Origin: Protula sp. h YS-2021 | Lineage: Eukaryota; Annelida; Polychaeta; Sabellida; Serpulidae | Assembly: GCA_949752745.1 (NCBI GenBank) | Contig: OX457031.1 | Location: 54,426,803-54,490,802, forward strand | Reading direction: 5' to 3' | Length of the DNA: 64,000 nucleotides | In this document: positions 24,033-33,542 of the stretch, in pieces | Position numbering within the stretch: the stretch's first letter is position 1 | Layout: each line of letters opens with the position of its first letter | Made by a program: the position numbers and the translations under genes | Notes under the pieces: model-generated | What the model saw: the letters and a program-made list of their open reading frames with translations, nothing else | Told to the model about the DNA's origin: nothing | Database searches by the model: none

Positions 24033-24584
24033 TCAGAAAAATTCGACGAGGTCTTGGACTGGCCTGCTGCAGTGTGTGAGTTGCTGCCCATTGAAAAGAA
24101 AGTGATCGCCTCTCAAGCCACAGGTGAAGCATCTGACTGTGTAACAGTTGTTCAGAGCCAACAGCTGCGTCCAATAGGCTGCACAAATCAAGCAAAGCTG
24201 GTGGCCACATTCTGCCAGTACCCGGTCTGGGGAGATCATGATGCCACATCCTGCGCAAATCTCCAGGTCCTGTTGGAGGAAGTATCTCCCCCAGGCCGGA
24301 TACTCTTCCTGTTCAAGACGCGATGGAATGGTCTCCCCCAGCATGGTTGTCCTGAAGAAAGCCCCGTCATAATCACCAGCCTCGATGTCCCTGAGTCGCT
24401 TTCCAAGTGTGACCCTTCTATTAAAAAAGACGGGCACGCATAGGACTAATCCGCGAGTCGGGTCCGGCAGCAGCTGGAAGAAGTAGACTCTTTCTGGCGG
24501 CGTCGGTGGCGGTGTGACAGGCAGGTGAAGTTCTCTGACTTCAGCAATGGTGAGAGCATCATTCAACGCGAAGAAGCACTCCAT
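24033..24584 (-). CDS. RING-finger protein, probable E3 ubiquitin ligase
   Basis: A 183-residue protein starting at the ATG at 24584 (MECFFALND). The frame is open upstream to 24851, but that part is a translation of G/C tracts. Residues about 130-165 carry a RING pattern: CAGC, then ECGHQLCLIC (C-x-H-x2-C-x2-C), then CFTC, which fits C3HC4 spacing. RING proteins recruit ubiquitin-conjugating enzymes. The N-terminal part (PPTPPERVYFFQLLPDP...) matches nothing I know and may bind the target. A TATA box lies 44 bp upstream. The gene reads outward to the left TIR, with its 3' end close to the subterminal hairpin. An accessory gene; a role against host defence is inference. Confidence 0.8.
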   Translation of the reverse strand: MECFFALNDALTIAEVRELHLPVTPPPTPPERVYFFQLLPDPTRGLVLCVPVFFNRRVTLGKRLRDIEAGDYDGAFFRTTMLGETIPSRLEQEEYPAWGRYFLQQDLEICAGCGIMISPDRVLAECGHQLCLICAAYWTQLLALNNCYTVRCFTCGLRGDHFLFNGQQLTHCSRPVQDLVEFF

Positions 24585-24627
24585 GTTGACGGTAGCGATT
24601 TTGAGCCCAAACTGAAATGACCATGGG

Positions 24628-24634
24628 TTATATA
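24628..24634 (-). promoter_or_regulatory. TATA box of the RING gene
   Basis: TATATAA on the minus strand, 44 bp upstream of the ATG at 24584. Confidence 0.7.
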
Positions 24635-24644
24635 CCACCTCAAG

Positions 24645-24840
24645 TGAGGACTCCCCCCTACCGGCCAGCCGACCTGAAGTGAGGACCCCCCCAGGGATAG
24701 AAGCAAACTGCCTACATAAAGTAAGGACACCCCCAGGGATAGAAGCAAACTGCCTGCATAAAGTAAGGACCCCCCCCCCCCCCCCGGCCAGTCGACCTAC
24801 ATGTGCTCTGTCAGGACCCCCCCCCCCCCCCCTGGTCAGC
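24645..24840. repeat. Direct repeats with long poly-C tracts in a bidirectional promoter
   Basis: AGGGATAGAAGCAAACTGCC occurs at about 24694 and 24736 within units of about 44 bp, each beginning with a GAGGAC/AAGGAC plus poly-C word. Two poly-C runs follow at about 24767-24784 and 24818-24831. The stretch separates the divergent RING and Cys-rich genes. Confidence 0.8.
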
Positions 24841-24865
24841 ATATAATGCAAGGATGGCCGCTAGT

Positions 24866-24873
24866 TATATAAA
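24866..24873 (+). promoter_or_regulatory. TATA box of the Cys-rich gene
   Basis: TATATAAA followed by GG, 40 bp upstream of the ATG at 24913. Confidence 0.75.
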
Positions 24874-24912
24874 GGCGAGTTACAGGCTGCATTATCCAAC
24901 ACAAGCAGCAAG

Positions 24913-25266
24913 ATGTCTACAAGTCATACAATCACAGTGATGCGAAACGGCAAGGCAGTGACGCTAACGACCGAATGTTATAAGTGTTGGGTGTGGATAG
25001 AGTATCCAGGACAACCACACAACTGCCCGGTGCACCACAATGCACCACGACGGTACTGTTGTAAAACCTGCGGTGGTTTGCTATGGTACAAGTTTACTGC
25101 ACGATTACCCGGACCGGAGCCATGCACAGACTGCTTGTGGTGCGGTGCGACGCTGAAAAACTTTGGATATTATAATTTTCATCCTTTCAAGTGTTCCAGA
25201 AGACCTTTCACGATGGAACAATTTTACAGATATCAGTGTGATTGCGGAAATCCGACTTGTTGGTGA
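24913..25266 (+). CDS. Cys-rich small protein, probable zinc binder
   Basis: 117 residues from a clean ATG with a TATA box 40 bp upstream. It carries at least six Cys pairs or CxxC/CxC knuckles: CYKC, CPVHH, YCCKTC, CTDCLWC, and a C-terminal CDCGNPTCW. I see no membrane segment or signal peptide, and I do not recognise the family. Spacing suggests two or three zinc knuckles. It sits between the divergent promoter and the polymerase gene, in the position of an early accessory gene. Confidence 0.75.
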   Translation: MSTSHTITVMRNGKAVTLTTECYKCWVWIEYPGQPHNCPVHHNAPRRYCCKTCGGLLWYKFTARLPGPEPCTDCLWCGATLKNFGYYNFHPFKCSRRPFTMEQFYRYQCDCGNPTCW

Positions 25267-25355
25267 AGAGCCAACATACTAACATCTTTCGGCCCTTCTA
25301 AGGGCCATCCTCTGTTGTGAAATGAAAACGCAAGTTCTGTCTATGTATGAGTGTG

Positions 25356-25363
25356 TATAAAAG
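25356..25363 (+). promoter_or_regulatory. TATA box of the DNA polymerase gene
   Basis: TATAAAAG followed by GCG, 71 bp upstream of the first in-frame ATG at 25427. Confidence 0.75.
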
Positions 25364-25426
25364 GCGTATGTCTGAGATTACATTTCAGCATTTCAGTTTC
25401 AGCAGTTGACGGAACAACAACCAGCT

Positions 25427-28400
25427 ATGATGAACAGTGAAGAGCATGGGAAAGGAGCAAAGAGACAAAAGATGGAAGAAGATGACATTTGGCCATACGG
25501 TCAAGTTCAGTGTATGGAATGCAATGTGAAATTTCCATCTATGGATACTTATGAGGCACATGCATGCATACCAGCTGAGATGGACAATGTGCCTCATGAA
25601 GAACATGTTTCAAAGAAACAAAAGACAGGAAAAGTAGGGAGAGGTAGAAGGGTTAGTCTTGGTGAAAACGCGCAGGAAAAACGGTTTGAATCTGAGGATG
25701 GATCAGATTTACTGCTTGAAATGCGACAGCAAGAGAACCGTATCACGACACATTTGTTGGAGACCTTAAACCATGGAATGAAATGGTACATTGTCGTGTA
25801 TGCACGTTTCAAGAAACTGACAGCAAATGCTGAAGGTGTTATGGTAGAACAAGTGGATAATGCATTTATCAGCAGTCCAACATATGCAGCATACAATCCA
25901 GCAGATATTGAGCAGGACCTGCCAGAAGCCTATAAAGAATTATTTACCAAGTTTGACGAACATGAGCGACGAGGCTCTGGCTGGGTATTGGATAACATAC
26001 TTTACATTGAAGTACACACAGCTACGTTGATGCCTCTAGAAGCGAGTAATTTTATTCCACTACCGAAGAAAGTGAAGAAAACAAGGGGTGTGATAAACAT
26101 TAAGAATGATGATAACAAGTGTTTCTTATGGTCAGTATTGGCTTACCTTCACCCTCTTGAAAACAACCAAAATCGCGTGAATCATTACAAACCATTTGAG
26201 AAGGAATTAAAGGTAGAGGGTATGACACCAATTACTGACATTCCAAAGTTTGAAAAGGAGAACGATGTAGCCATCAACGTGTTTAGATATGAACAAGATG
26301 TAGTTGTTCCAATACAACTTAGCCGAAACGTCAGTGTGAGAGAAATCAACTTACTTCTGATTAGCAATGACAAGACGAGGCATTACTGTCTCATCAAGAA
26401 TTTTAGCAGACTTATGTCTTATCGATCAAAGCATAAGGGTACATATTTTTATTGTTTCAACTGTCTTCACGGGTTTGTACGACAAGATCTTTTAGATAAA
26501 CATCGTGAAGTGTGTGACAAGAATGGAGCACAACGTTTATCATTTCCCAAGGAACCCTTCATCAAGTTCAAGAATGTGGCTAAACAACAGCGAGCACCTT
26601 TTGTGATTTATGCCGACTTTGAATGTTTCACGCAAAAGCATGAAGAAGGAGACAAGTATCAACATCATCGTCCAAACAGCTTTGCCTATGTAGTTGTGAG
26701 CCAGTACGACACACGTGCACCAGTTGTGTATCGAGGAGACAATGCTGTGAAAGTCTTTTTAGACCATATGGTGAATGAACGTGATCGTATTGTACGTGGT
26801 TTAGAGCGGCCCAAGGAAATGGTGATGACTCGTGAAGACAAAAGGAATTTCAAGAACGCTGCTGATTGCTACATTTGTCATGAACCTCTAGGAGCAGATC
26901 GTGTGAGAGATCATGACCACATCAATGGCAAATATCGTGGAGCAGCGCACAATGAATGCAACTTACAATTCCGACTTAGAAAAGATCAGCAAGGGGATAA
27001 AGATTCTTTTATCATTCCTGTGTTTTTCCACAATTTGCGAGGCCGTGACAGTCACCTGATCATGGAGGAAATTGGGAAATTCAAAGGTGAAACGATTACA
27101 GTCATTCCCAACACCATTGAAAAATATATTGCATTCACCATGAGCAATCTGAAATTTACAGACAGCTTTCAGTTGATGAGTACCTCTCTACAGAAGTTGG
27201 TATCCAACCTTGCAGCAGAAGGGAAAGATAACTTCTACAACATGACCTCTCACATTCACGATAGTGACCAACAAGATTTGCTGCTGAGAAAGGGAGTGTA
27301 CCCCTACGATTACGTGGACGAACCATCCAAGTTTGCTGAAACACAGCTACCATCAAAGGACAAGTTTTATAGTCAGCTTAGCGAAGAGGTCATTAGCGAT
27401 GAGGATTATGCGCATGCGCAAAAGGTGTTGGATACATTCAACTGTACCACATTTGGTGAATACCACGACCTGTACCTGAAATCAGATGTGTTATTACTAG
27501 CTGACGTGTTTGAAAATTTTCGTCACGTATGCCTCAACACGTATGAATTGGATCCTGCTCACTACTACACAGCACCAGGACTGTCGTGGGATGCAATGTT
27601 GAAAGCGACAAAGGTGAAGTTGGAATTGATCAATGACATTGACATGTACCAAATGGTTGAGCCAGGCATAAGTGGAGGAATATCTGTGATCACGCACAAG
27701 TATGCGAAAGCGAATAATCCCTTCGCAGCAGATTACAATTCTGAGATACCAAACAACTACTTGATGTACCTCGACGCAAACAACTTGTATGGTTGGGCCA
27801 TGTCACAAAGCATGCCACAAAGAGGATTTATGTGGGTGAGCGAGCCAGAATCCCTGGACTTCATGGATGTGGATGAAGATGACGACATTGGATTCATTTT
27901 GGAAGTGGATTTAGAATATCCAAATTCAATCCATGATCGTCATAATCACTACCCAGTGGCTCCAGAACGGAAATGTGTCAAATTTGGAGAATTGTCAGAG
28001 TACAGTCAGAAGCTACTGGAATATCTAAACATGAAAGGCAAACCCAGTGAAAAGCTCATTCCTAACTTGTCTGACAAGAAGAAATATGTACTTCATTACA
28101 GGAATTTACAACAGTACGTCTCACTGGGGTTGAAAGTCACTAAAGTACATCGCGCCATCATGTTTGAACAGAGCAAATGGTTGGCAAAATACATTACCTT
28201 GAACACTGAAAAGAGAAAATTGGCCAAGAACCCATTTGAGAAAGACTTCTTCAAACTGATGAACAACTCGGTGTTTGGCAAAACCATGGAAAATGTGAGA
28301 AAGCGAATCAATGTTGAACTTGTTCACAAGGAAAAGCGGTTCAAGAAACTTGTAGCCAAACTTTCTTTCCACAAATTCAAAATTTTCAACGAAGATTTGA

Positions 28401-28723
28401 CCGCGGTACATTTACGCAAAGCGCATTTGCTTCTGGATAAACCCATTCAAGTTGGCTTCACCATTCTCGACCTCAGCAAAGTGCTTATGTTCAACTTTCA
28501 TTACAACTACATCATGGTCAAGTATCCCAATGCCAAGTTGTTGTTCAGCGACACCGACAGTCTATGTTACGACATAGAAACGGAAGATATCTACAAGGAT
28601 ATAGAGCAAGATGCTGACCTGTTCGACACAAGTGACTATCCGCCGGATCACTTCCTACATTCCAACGTGAACAAAAAAGTGCTTGGGAAAATGAAGGATG
28701 AGACCTCAGGCGTCCCCAAATAA
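25427..28723 (+). CDS. Protein-primed family B DNA polymerase (Polinton PolB), cut short by an in-frame stop
   Basis: The open frame gives 1098 residues from ATG 25427. It should copy the linear element from protein-primed ends. Order: N-terminal zinc knuckle ([10 protein letters not shown], about 28-46); a conserved Polinton N-domain ([16 protein letters not shown], about 220-330); a second zinc knuckle (CFNCLHGF...H..VC); 3'-5' exonuclease motifs DFE (D397, E399), [10 protein letters not shown] and [11 protein letters not shown]; polymerase motif A (D783ANNLYGWAM), motif B ([10 protein letters not shown], about 946) and motif C (SDTDSL, D1042 and D1044). All catalytic acidic residues are present. 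The TAA at 28721-28723 falls where the family normally continues, and the same frame stays open for 107 more codons to 29047 with polymerase-like sequence. The start upstream of 25427 uses no ATG, so I chose 25427. Confidence 0.95.
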   Translation: MMNSEEHGKGAKRQKMEEDDIWPYGQVQCMECNVKFPSMDTYEAHACIPAEMDNVPHEEHVSKKQKTGKVGRGRRVSLGENAQEKRFESEDGSDLLLEMRQQENRITTHLLETLNHGMKWYIVVYARFKKLTANAEGVMVEQVDNAFISSPTYAAYNPADIEQDLPEAYKELFTKFDEHERRGSGWVLDNILYIEVHTATLMPLEASNFIPLPKKVKKTRGVINIKNDDNKCFLWSVLAYLHPLENNQNRVNHYKPFEKELKVEGMTPITDIPKFEKENDVAINVFRYEQDVVVPIQLSRNVSVREINLLLISNDKTRHYCLIKNFSRLMSYRSKHKGTYFYCFNCLHGFVRQDLLDKHREVCDKNGAQRLSFPKEPFIKFKNVAKQQRAPFVIYADFECFTQKHEEGDKYQHHRPNSFAYVVVSQYDTRAPVVYRGDNAVKVFLDHMVNERDRIVRGLERPKEMVMTREDKRNFKNAADCYICHEPLGADRVRDHDHINGKYRGAAHNECNLQFRLRKDQQGDKDSFIIPVFFHNLRGRDSHLIMEEIGKFKGETITVIPNTIEKYIAFTMSNLKFTDSFQLMSTSLQKLVSNLAAEGKDNFYNMTSHIHDSDQQDLLLRKGVYPYDYVDEPSKFAETQLPSKDKFYSQLSEEVISDEDYAHAQKVLDTFNCTTFGEYHDLYLKSDVLLLADVFENFRHVCLNTYELDPAHYYTAPGLSWDAMLKATKVKLELINDIDMYQMVEPGISGGISVITHKYAKANNPFAADYNSEIPNNYLMYLDANNLYGWAMSQSMPQRGFMWVSEPESLDFMDVDEDDDIGFILEVDLEYPNSIHDRHNHYPVAPERKCVKFGELSEYSQKLLEYLNMKGKPSEKLIPNLSDKKKYVLHYRNLQQYVSLGLKVTKVHRAIMFEQSKWLAKYITLNTEKRKLAKNPFEKDFFKLMNNSVFGKTMENVRKRINVELVHKEKRFKKLVAKLSFHKFKIFNEDLTAVHLRKAHLLLDKPIQVGFTILDLSKVLMFNFHYNYIMVKYPNAKLLFSDTDSLCYDIETEDIYKDIEQDADLFDTSDYPPDHFLHSNVNKKVLGKMKDETSGVPK

Positions 28724-29047
28724 GAGTTTGTTGGACTCAGACCAACAATATACAGTTTATTGTGCGGTGGGAAAGAAAAACATACAGCTAAAGGCATCAC
28801 TCGAGCTTGTCAAAGTCGCATTAAACATGCGCAGTATAGAGACAGTTTGTTCAAGAAAACTCAAACGATGGCTACAGTACACATTATTCGAAGTCATAGT
28901 CACCAGTTTTTCTCGGAGAAGTTGAGGAAAGTAGCCCTCTCCCCATATGACGACAAGCGATATGTGCTGAATGATGGCCTTACCGCATGGACATTACAAA
29001 GCAATAGTATAAAAGAGGGGAGGTCCTCCAACGTAAGAGTTATTTGA
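28724..29047 (+). pseudogene. Severed C-terminus of the Polinton DNA polymerase
   Basis: 107 codons in the same frame as the polymerase, directly after its TAA. The content (EFVGLRP, LLCGGKEKHTAKGITR, a short basic tail) matches what follows motif C in Polinton polymerases (thumb region). No ATG restarts it near the stop. The TATA box of the next gene lies inside it at 29008. Confidence 0.85.
29008..29015 (+). promoter_or_regulatory. TATA box of the PC4-like gene
   Basis: TATAAAAG followed by AGGGG, 63 bp upstream of ATG 29071 and inside the end of the polymerase frame. Confidence 0.7.
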
Positions 29048-29070
29048 GGTGTGAACATTAAAGCGTTAAC

Positions 29071-29427
29071 ATGGAACCTAAAAGTCGTAAGAGATCTGCA
29101 ACTGATATGGATACTCTTGCAGATACAGTTAAAGACTTAAAAGTTAAAAATCCTACCACTACCATCAAGAAATTGAAAGTGGAGACGGCACCAACACCAC
29201 AGTCGTGGGATGGAATGCTTTCTCTAGGAAATGGAAAGTATATCAAGATTATGAAACAAAGCAATGAAGGAGTGGTAAACATTCGCAAGTACCTCAGAGA
29301 TGAGGGGACTGGAAGAAACCGTCCTACGAAAAAGGGTATTTTGCTGACAATACCTGAATGGAAAATGTTGAAGAAGCAAGTGAAAGAAGTGGATAAAAGG
29401 CTTCGAAGACAAGAAGACGGCTCATAA
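29071..29427 (+). CDS. PC4/SUB1-like single-stranded DNA-binding protein
   Basis: 118 residues from a good ATG. Residues about 50-112 follow the PC4 (p15, SUB1) core: LGNGKYIKIMK, VVNIRKYL, a KKGILLTIPEWKMLKKQV helix and a C-terminal basic stretch. PC4 proteins bind single-stranded DNA and assist transcription; here a role in DNA replication or late transcription is plausible. The N-terminal 45 residues are basic and polar (KSRKRS, KKLKVE), as in eukaryotic PC4. It directly follows the polymerase gene with its own TATA box and precedes two further small genes that may share distant similarity. The PC4 assignment is from pattern alone. Confidence 0.75.
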   Translation: MEPKSRKRSATDMDTLADTVKDLKVKNPTTTIKKLKVETAPTPQSWDGMLSLGNGKYIKIMKQSNEGVVNIRKYLRDEGTGRNRPTKKGILLTIPEWKMLKKQVKEVDKRLRRQEDGS

Positions 29428-29442
29428 CAAGGTATTCTCATC

Positions 29443-29763
29443 ATGAATGCACTCATGTTTAACAGCGGTGCTTACCTTATTGTAAATGAGAGGAATGAAG
29501 TGATAATAGGTTCTCGGATAATTTCTGATTATCGGTTTCAACCTGAAGTGTGGAAAGACTTTAAAAACATACCGCTTGAACCTGGGTTTGAACGCAGACT
29601 TGAAAATAAAGTTGAAGTGATGGTGATTGGACATGATTCCAACATACGTGTGAGATTCTGGAAAAATCTTTTACAGGATTATCCAGAGGATTATAAGGGA
29701 GTTGTGCCAGATACTCCATATACACAGTTAATCCACTTTGATATCAAGTCTTACGATTCCTAG
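29443..29763 (+). CDS. Small Polinton protein, unknown, possibly PC4-like
   Basis: 106 residues from ATG 29443, only 15 bp after the PC4-like stop. Beta-strand-rich: AYLIVNERNEVIIGSR, then FQPEVWKDFKNI, then KVEVMVIGHDSNIRVRFW. The order strand-strand followed by a (P)EVWKDF helix is the same as in the PC4 core, so a distant relationship is possible. No Cys clusters, membrane segment or catalytic motif are visible. I do not recognise the family. Confidence 0.6.
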   Translation: MNALMFNSGAYLIVNERNEVIIGSRIISDYRFQPEVWKDFKNIPLEPGFERRLENKVEVMVIGHDSNIRVRFWKNLLQDYPEDYKGVVPDTPYTQLIHFDIKSYDS

Positions 29764-29858
29764 AAGCTAAACAACATCCACTCTTCGCCATCTTGCGAGC
29801 ATAAAAACGTCATTGCAGACAAGGAGACAGCTCATAGTTGATCTGACTGTTGAACGCG

Positions 29859-30482
29859 ATGGAAGACTTTTTATCGGAATGTGAACCAATTACGCATGGA
29901 TTCTCATATCTGAGAAACTTATGTGATGACATTGTGCTAAGACATTTTGGAAAGTATATCATTCTATCAACTGACGAACAATCTGTGTTGAAAGACCATC
30001 TAGAGAAGTTCAGAATATCTGGCTTTCTCCTAATACTCTCAGAGGATTTAGAAGTGCGTGTGACTGAGAACTGCCTAGACGTGTTTGTACAATTTCGCCA
30101 ATATGACGAGCTTACAGAACGCTACGACTACATCACCCTCAACACAGTGGAATGGTACCCTCTGTTGCAAGCATTGGATTGGAAAGAACCTGACCTTGAA
30201 TTCAAAGAGGAAGGAGTGCAACTCATGCGGGGCACCAAGTCCATTGAGCTAACGCATCCCATGTGTGTTATGCTGATGGACATTGACATGAATGATCATG
30301 GATATGAACTGAAACTGTCTGAACACGAAGATGTTAAAATAATAAAATTTGGTAATGTACATTGCTATGCTAGTTTTCACAGCATTTACAAACGTGGGTG
30401 TAATGTCTATGATACATATATTAATTTAGATTGGTATGAATGGCATTTGTTTATCAATGTATTGAATGTATTTGTGAAATAA
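29859..30482 (+). CDS. Polinton protein with two possible PC4-like modules
   Basis: 207 residues from the ATG at 29859; the open frame begins at a TTG three codons upstream, which I do not use. After an acidic N-terminus (MEDFLSECEP) there are two segments of the pattern strands plus (Y)xxINL..WxxL: residues about 64-107 (FVQFRQY...YITLNTVEWYPLLQAL) and about 160-207 (YASFHSIYK...TYINLDWYEWHLFINVL). This echoes the PC4 core seen at 29071. Weak TATA-like CATAAAA at 29800. AATAAA overlaps its stop codon. Function unknown; ssDNA binding is inference. Confidence 0.65.
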   Translation: MEDFLSECEPITHGFSYLRNLCDDIVLRHFGKYIILSTDEQSVLKDHLEKFRISGFLLILSEDLEVRVTENCLDVFVQFRQYDELTERYDYITLNTVEWYPLLQALDWKEPDLEFKEEGVQLMRGTKSIELTHPMCVMLMDIDMNDHGYELKLSEHEDVKIIKFGNVHCYASFHSIYKRGCNVYDTYINLDWYEWHLFINVLNVFVK

Positions 30483-30567
30483 AAGTTTAATGTAAAATAA
30501 TTGTTAAAATGTGAATAATGTATAACACAATAAAAAAAGAATGTTGTATAAAACTGTCTTGTTTATT
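30478..30567. terminator. Converging poly(A) signals between the two halves of the Polinton
   Basis: On the plus strand AATAAA occurs at 30478-30483 (overlapping the stop) and 30529-30534. On the minus strand AATAAA is at 30562-30567, about 67 bp past the protease stop. The two transcription units end tail to tail here. Confidence 0.75.
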
Positions 30568-30633
30568 TACAATATTCATAATAAAATTAACAATTACCAA
30601 CAACTTAACTAATACAACTTAGCTAATACAACA

Positions 30634-31064
30634 TCAATAAAATAATGGTTTATAATGTCTATACACAAAATCCTTTACAACAAAATCACCACCATTTCTT
30701 CTTAATACATCAATGATTTCAAAAGGACTATGTCCTTGAGCTCTTTGAATTATATAATACACACAATAAAATCCACATGTAGAGGATATCGGTGTTTGTA
30801 ATGGAACTGAATTATAAATGAAATTAAACTTTAAAAACTTATTCAAACGACTGTCTATAGGTAAAAGTCCATAAGAGTCAAAATATTCTGCAGGGTCTTC
30901 GTCATAATATACTGCCACCCAATGCTCTCCTGGCTCATCATGATCGTCTGTGTTGATGACATAGGCACCGCGTTGTAAAGATGGTAACTGGTCCACACAC
31001 CTTGAAACAAGTCTTTTGTCGTGGCATCATGGGATAGGATGGCTTCTATCTGCTTCGTGTTCAT
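30634..31064 (-). pseudogene. Adenain-like cysteine protease, frameshifted
   Basis: The C-terminal 120 residues carry the adenovirus-protease fold signature: His in EHWVAVYYD, acidic residue in EYFDSYG, and Cys in STCGFYCVYY. Such proteases cut capsid precursors during particle maturation. The N-terminal piece (MNTKQIEAILSHD...DLFQGV) starts at ATG 31064, in another frame. The frames switch near 30996-31005, a net change that a one-base deletion would explain. The ATG overlaps the stop of the capsid gene as ATGA, which suggests coupled expression. Catalytic residues are intact, but the protein cannot be made in one piece. Confidence 0.88.
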
Positions 31065-32420
31065 GACTGATAGTCGAATTGAATGCTACGATTTGCACTT
31101 ATTTCAACAATGTTATCAAATTCAGCATACACTATAACATTGACTGTATTTTGCAAGGCACCAGCAAAATTCATTTCTAGTCTCAAATTCCCATGTTTGA
31201 TAAGGGCATAATGATAAGCACCATCATAATCAGGTGTTAAGTCAAAAGAAAATAAAGAATAACCTCTAGGCCAATCTTCTCGTTTTATAATGGAACTTTT
31301 CTCACCATCCAATCTATCAAAAGAGTTGTACAGAGTTTCAAAAGCATCAAGATATTTGCCTTCAATTATATCAAGCTTGAGAGGTTTGGATAGGACTGAC
31401 AGAGTAAAGCTGCATAAAGTTAAGATTAAAATGTTCAAAATTGTATGGATTTCTCAATACTGTTCCAGCAAAGGATTCATTATGAGCCAGTCCAATGACA
31501 ATACGTTTTGGTAATTGGCCTAAAAAGATGCTATCTTTCACAAAAGATTGAAATCCAGTTGGAATAGCTAAAACTTTACACTCTTTTCTATTAATAATAA
31601 ACTTAGCAGGACTTTTCATCAATGCATCTGCATGTCCCAACTGAATACCTGGACTAACTTTGCGAATGGTTAAAAACGCTTCTCTCACTTCTACTTTAAA
31701 ACCATTATTTGCAGCCATTAATACATATCCATCTTTGTGTCTATGTAAACGTAATTTCATACTAACACCATTGGGAAGATAACGATCCTGCTCAAACAAA
31801 TCTACCCTTAAACCACCTGTAAGCATAAACTCACGGCTTAGACGTGTATACAAATAGCGATTATGTAAACCATTGTTTCCTGTTTCAGCTAGATCACCAC
31901 CTTCAATATTTACATGAAAACCTGATACATATCTTTCATGATTAGGTCTTTTCACCTCATGAGTATTCATTGACCCGGCAGTATCTTTAAAGATGAGACG
32001 CATAGAGCGTTCAGAACGGAGACTTTCTTCCGAGTCATGAATGAGATGAGATATGATGCTGGTATAACCATTGGTATTATTACTATGTGATATCAAACGA
32101 TCATTTAGAAATAGTTCAATATTAGACCATAACCCATTAAACAAATCATTGATACATGACACGTTATCATCTACACCACACAGTGTTCCATCAGCCTTTA
32201 CAATGCGACATACAATATGGAGTTTACTGTTCTTTAAATCTAGATATTCTTCTGTACTCGCAGGAATGTAGAATTCTATTGGAGCACCCTCTCTAATGGT
32301 AGTCATTGGTTGAAAGTCTACATTATAACTTTTTTCTACAGCAGTTTGCGTTGGTGGTATGTGAAACCATTCTAATGGAGAAAGGCTACATTCACAAGAA
32401 TGATTATGAATTAAAGACAT
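31061..32420 (-). pseudogene. Major capsid protein (double jelly-roll), frameshifted near the C-terminus
   Basis: ATG at 32420. The first frame gives 349 residues with the Polinton/adintovirus major-capsid pattern: IEFYIPASTEEYLDL, SNIELFLNDRLISHSNN, FMLTGGLRVDLFEQDRYLPNGV, and FNLNFMQLY. The C-terminal block (REDWPRGYSLFSFDLTP, NVIVYAEFDNIVEI) lies in another frame, ending at 31061. The switch is about 31385-31412. Total near 450 codons, usual for this family. It forms the capsid shell. Its gene sits between the core-type and protease genes, separated by 2 bp from the former and overlapping the latter, as in a late operon-like cluster. Confidence 0.88.
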
Positions 32421-32422
32421 GA

Positions 32423-32752
32423 TTAAAAAATATCTTTCTTATGTTTTTTTGATGTTATCCGTTTAGCTGCCTTTCGCCTTCTGACACGTTTTGCTCGTTT
32501 CGGTCTCTTTTGTCCTCGTAACCCACCACCAAACATACGTTGTGCTACTCGACCTGTAACATCTTTCGCGATATCTTTTGCAACCCTTTTAAGATGTGGT
32601 GCAACAATCTTAGCCCCTGTCTTAAGCAGTGGAATAGCTTTTTGAGCCAATGATCCCAGTATTGAACCAATACCATCTCCATATTGTATTCGCGCTCCTT
32701 TAAATCCTGGTAATTCTCCACCCACTTGACGAAGAAAATGGTTGCTATATAT
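32423..32752 (-). CDS. Small glycine/arginine-rich virion-core-type protein (adenovirus pX/pVI-like)
   Basis: About 109 codons. Order: Tyr-Ser-Asn-His-Phe N-terminus, GGELPGFKGARIQYGDGIG, an amphipathic LAQKAIPLLKTGAKIV helix, and a very basic tail (RPKRAKRVRRRKAAKR). Polintons and adintoviruses carry a protein of this design near the capsid genes, likened to adenovirus core/minor proteins that bind DNA or membranes. No ATG is available. The position where the family usually starts reads ATA at 32750-32752, so the start may be lost or non-AUG. In the first ATG-led alternative frame (32781) the protein sense is lost. Stops 2 bp before the capsid ATG. Confidence 0.65.
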   Translation of the reverse strand: MYSNHFLRQVGGELPGFKGARIQYGDGIGSILGSLAQKAIPLLKTGAKIVAPHLKRVAKDIAKDVTGRVAQRMFGGGLRGQKRPKRAKRVRRRKAAKRITSKKHKKDIF

Positions 32753-32777
32753 AGATGGATTGTGTGTGTGTATGCTT

Positions 32778-33542
32778 TCATAATGCTTTTTGCCGAAAAT
32801 GAAGTTTACAGATCACCTTTCCAGTTTGAAATGGAACATTATAGCCTGTGTCGTCCTTAATATTCATTTCTATCACGTCAAATTTGGATGTGTTTACAGG
32901 AACATAATGAGGTTCTCCATAACTTTTCATGATAATGTCTCCATCATGTCCTTGTATTCCAACTGAACGTAGCAAAGGGACATAATAATCACCAACAACT
33001 TGTGGCTCACAAATACTACAGTACACATAAAGTGTATAAAATCCCTGTTTCACATCAGCTTTATGTTCAGCTGTACACGTTTCAGTATACCATTGATCTG
33101 GGATAAATCCTAAAATCTCAGCTAATCCAACGGAGAATGACACTTCAAAGCCATAATTTAGAAATAGAAAAACGCGTCGTCTAATTGTATCATACTTTAT
33201 CTGAATAGCTTCTTTAAGGTCATCTTTCATAGAATTAGTTGCTTCTTTATTGACTGCCTGACATATCTCTTGTATGGATCTGTAGTAACCATAAGGAATA
33301 TTGATTGTGTCAAGAACAACATCATTCAGTGGTTGTTGTCGATACTGAATAGAATAGTCCATTCCATGTCTCATGGTTGTCCATGTATGTGGATATTGAA
33401 TTTCAGCTAAAGCCACTTCATATTTTCCGTTCAGATAGATGGTTCGAGGCATACGAATTTGATAATTCGAAGTCTTGTTGTTGGGATAATAGTTCATACT
33501 AGCATTGCTGGGTAAAGTAATGTAAAAACTTGTTGACTCCAT
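32778..33542 (-). CDS. Penton-type minor capsid protein (Polinton PX)
   Basis: 254 residues, intact from ATG 33542. It begins FYITLPSNASMNYYPNN, then MPRTIYLNGKYEVALAEIQYP, the signature of the single jelly-roll penton protein of Polintons, which closes the capsid vertices. A mid segment with YRSIQEICQAVN and a C-terminal GEPHYVPV...FDVIEMNIKDD...GKVICKLHFR also fit. Codon use and frame are clean, so this is one of the few capsid genes here without a lesion. A weak TATA-like GTATATAC lies at 33583-33590. Confidence 0.88.
   Translation of the reverse strand: MESTSFYITLPSNASMNYYPNNKTSNYQIRMPRTIYLNGKYEVALAEIQYPHTWTTMRHGMDYSIQYRQQPLNDVVLDTINIPYGYYRSIQEICQAVNKEATNSMKDDLKEAIQIKYDTIRRRVFLFLNYGFEVSFSVGLAEILGFIPDQWYTETCTAEHKADVKQGFYTLYVYCSICEPQVVGDYYVPLLRSVGIQGHDGDIIMKSYGEPHYVPVNTSKFDVIEMNIKDDTGYNVPFQTGKVICKLHFRQKAL

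Noticed and set aside
24585..24851. N-terminal extension of the RING protein to 272 residues
   Set aside because: The added 89 residues translate poly-C tracts and direct repeats of the promoter region. The TATA box at 24628 lies within them.
25385..25896. Minus-strand open frames against the polymerase gene
   Set aside because: They are antisense shadows of a long, family-recognised coding region.
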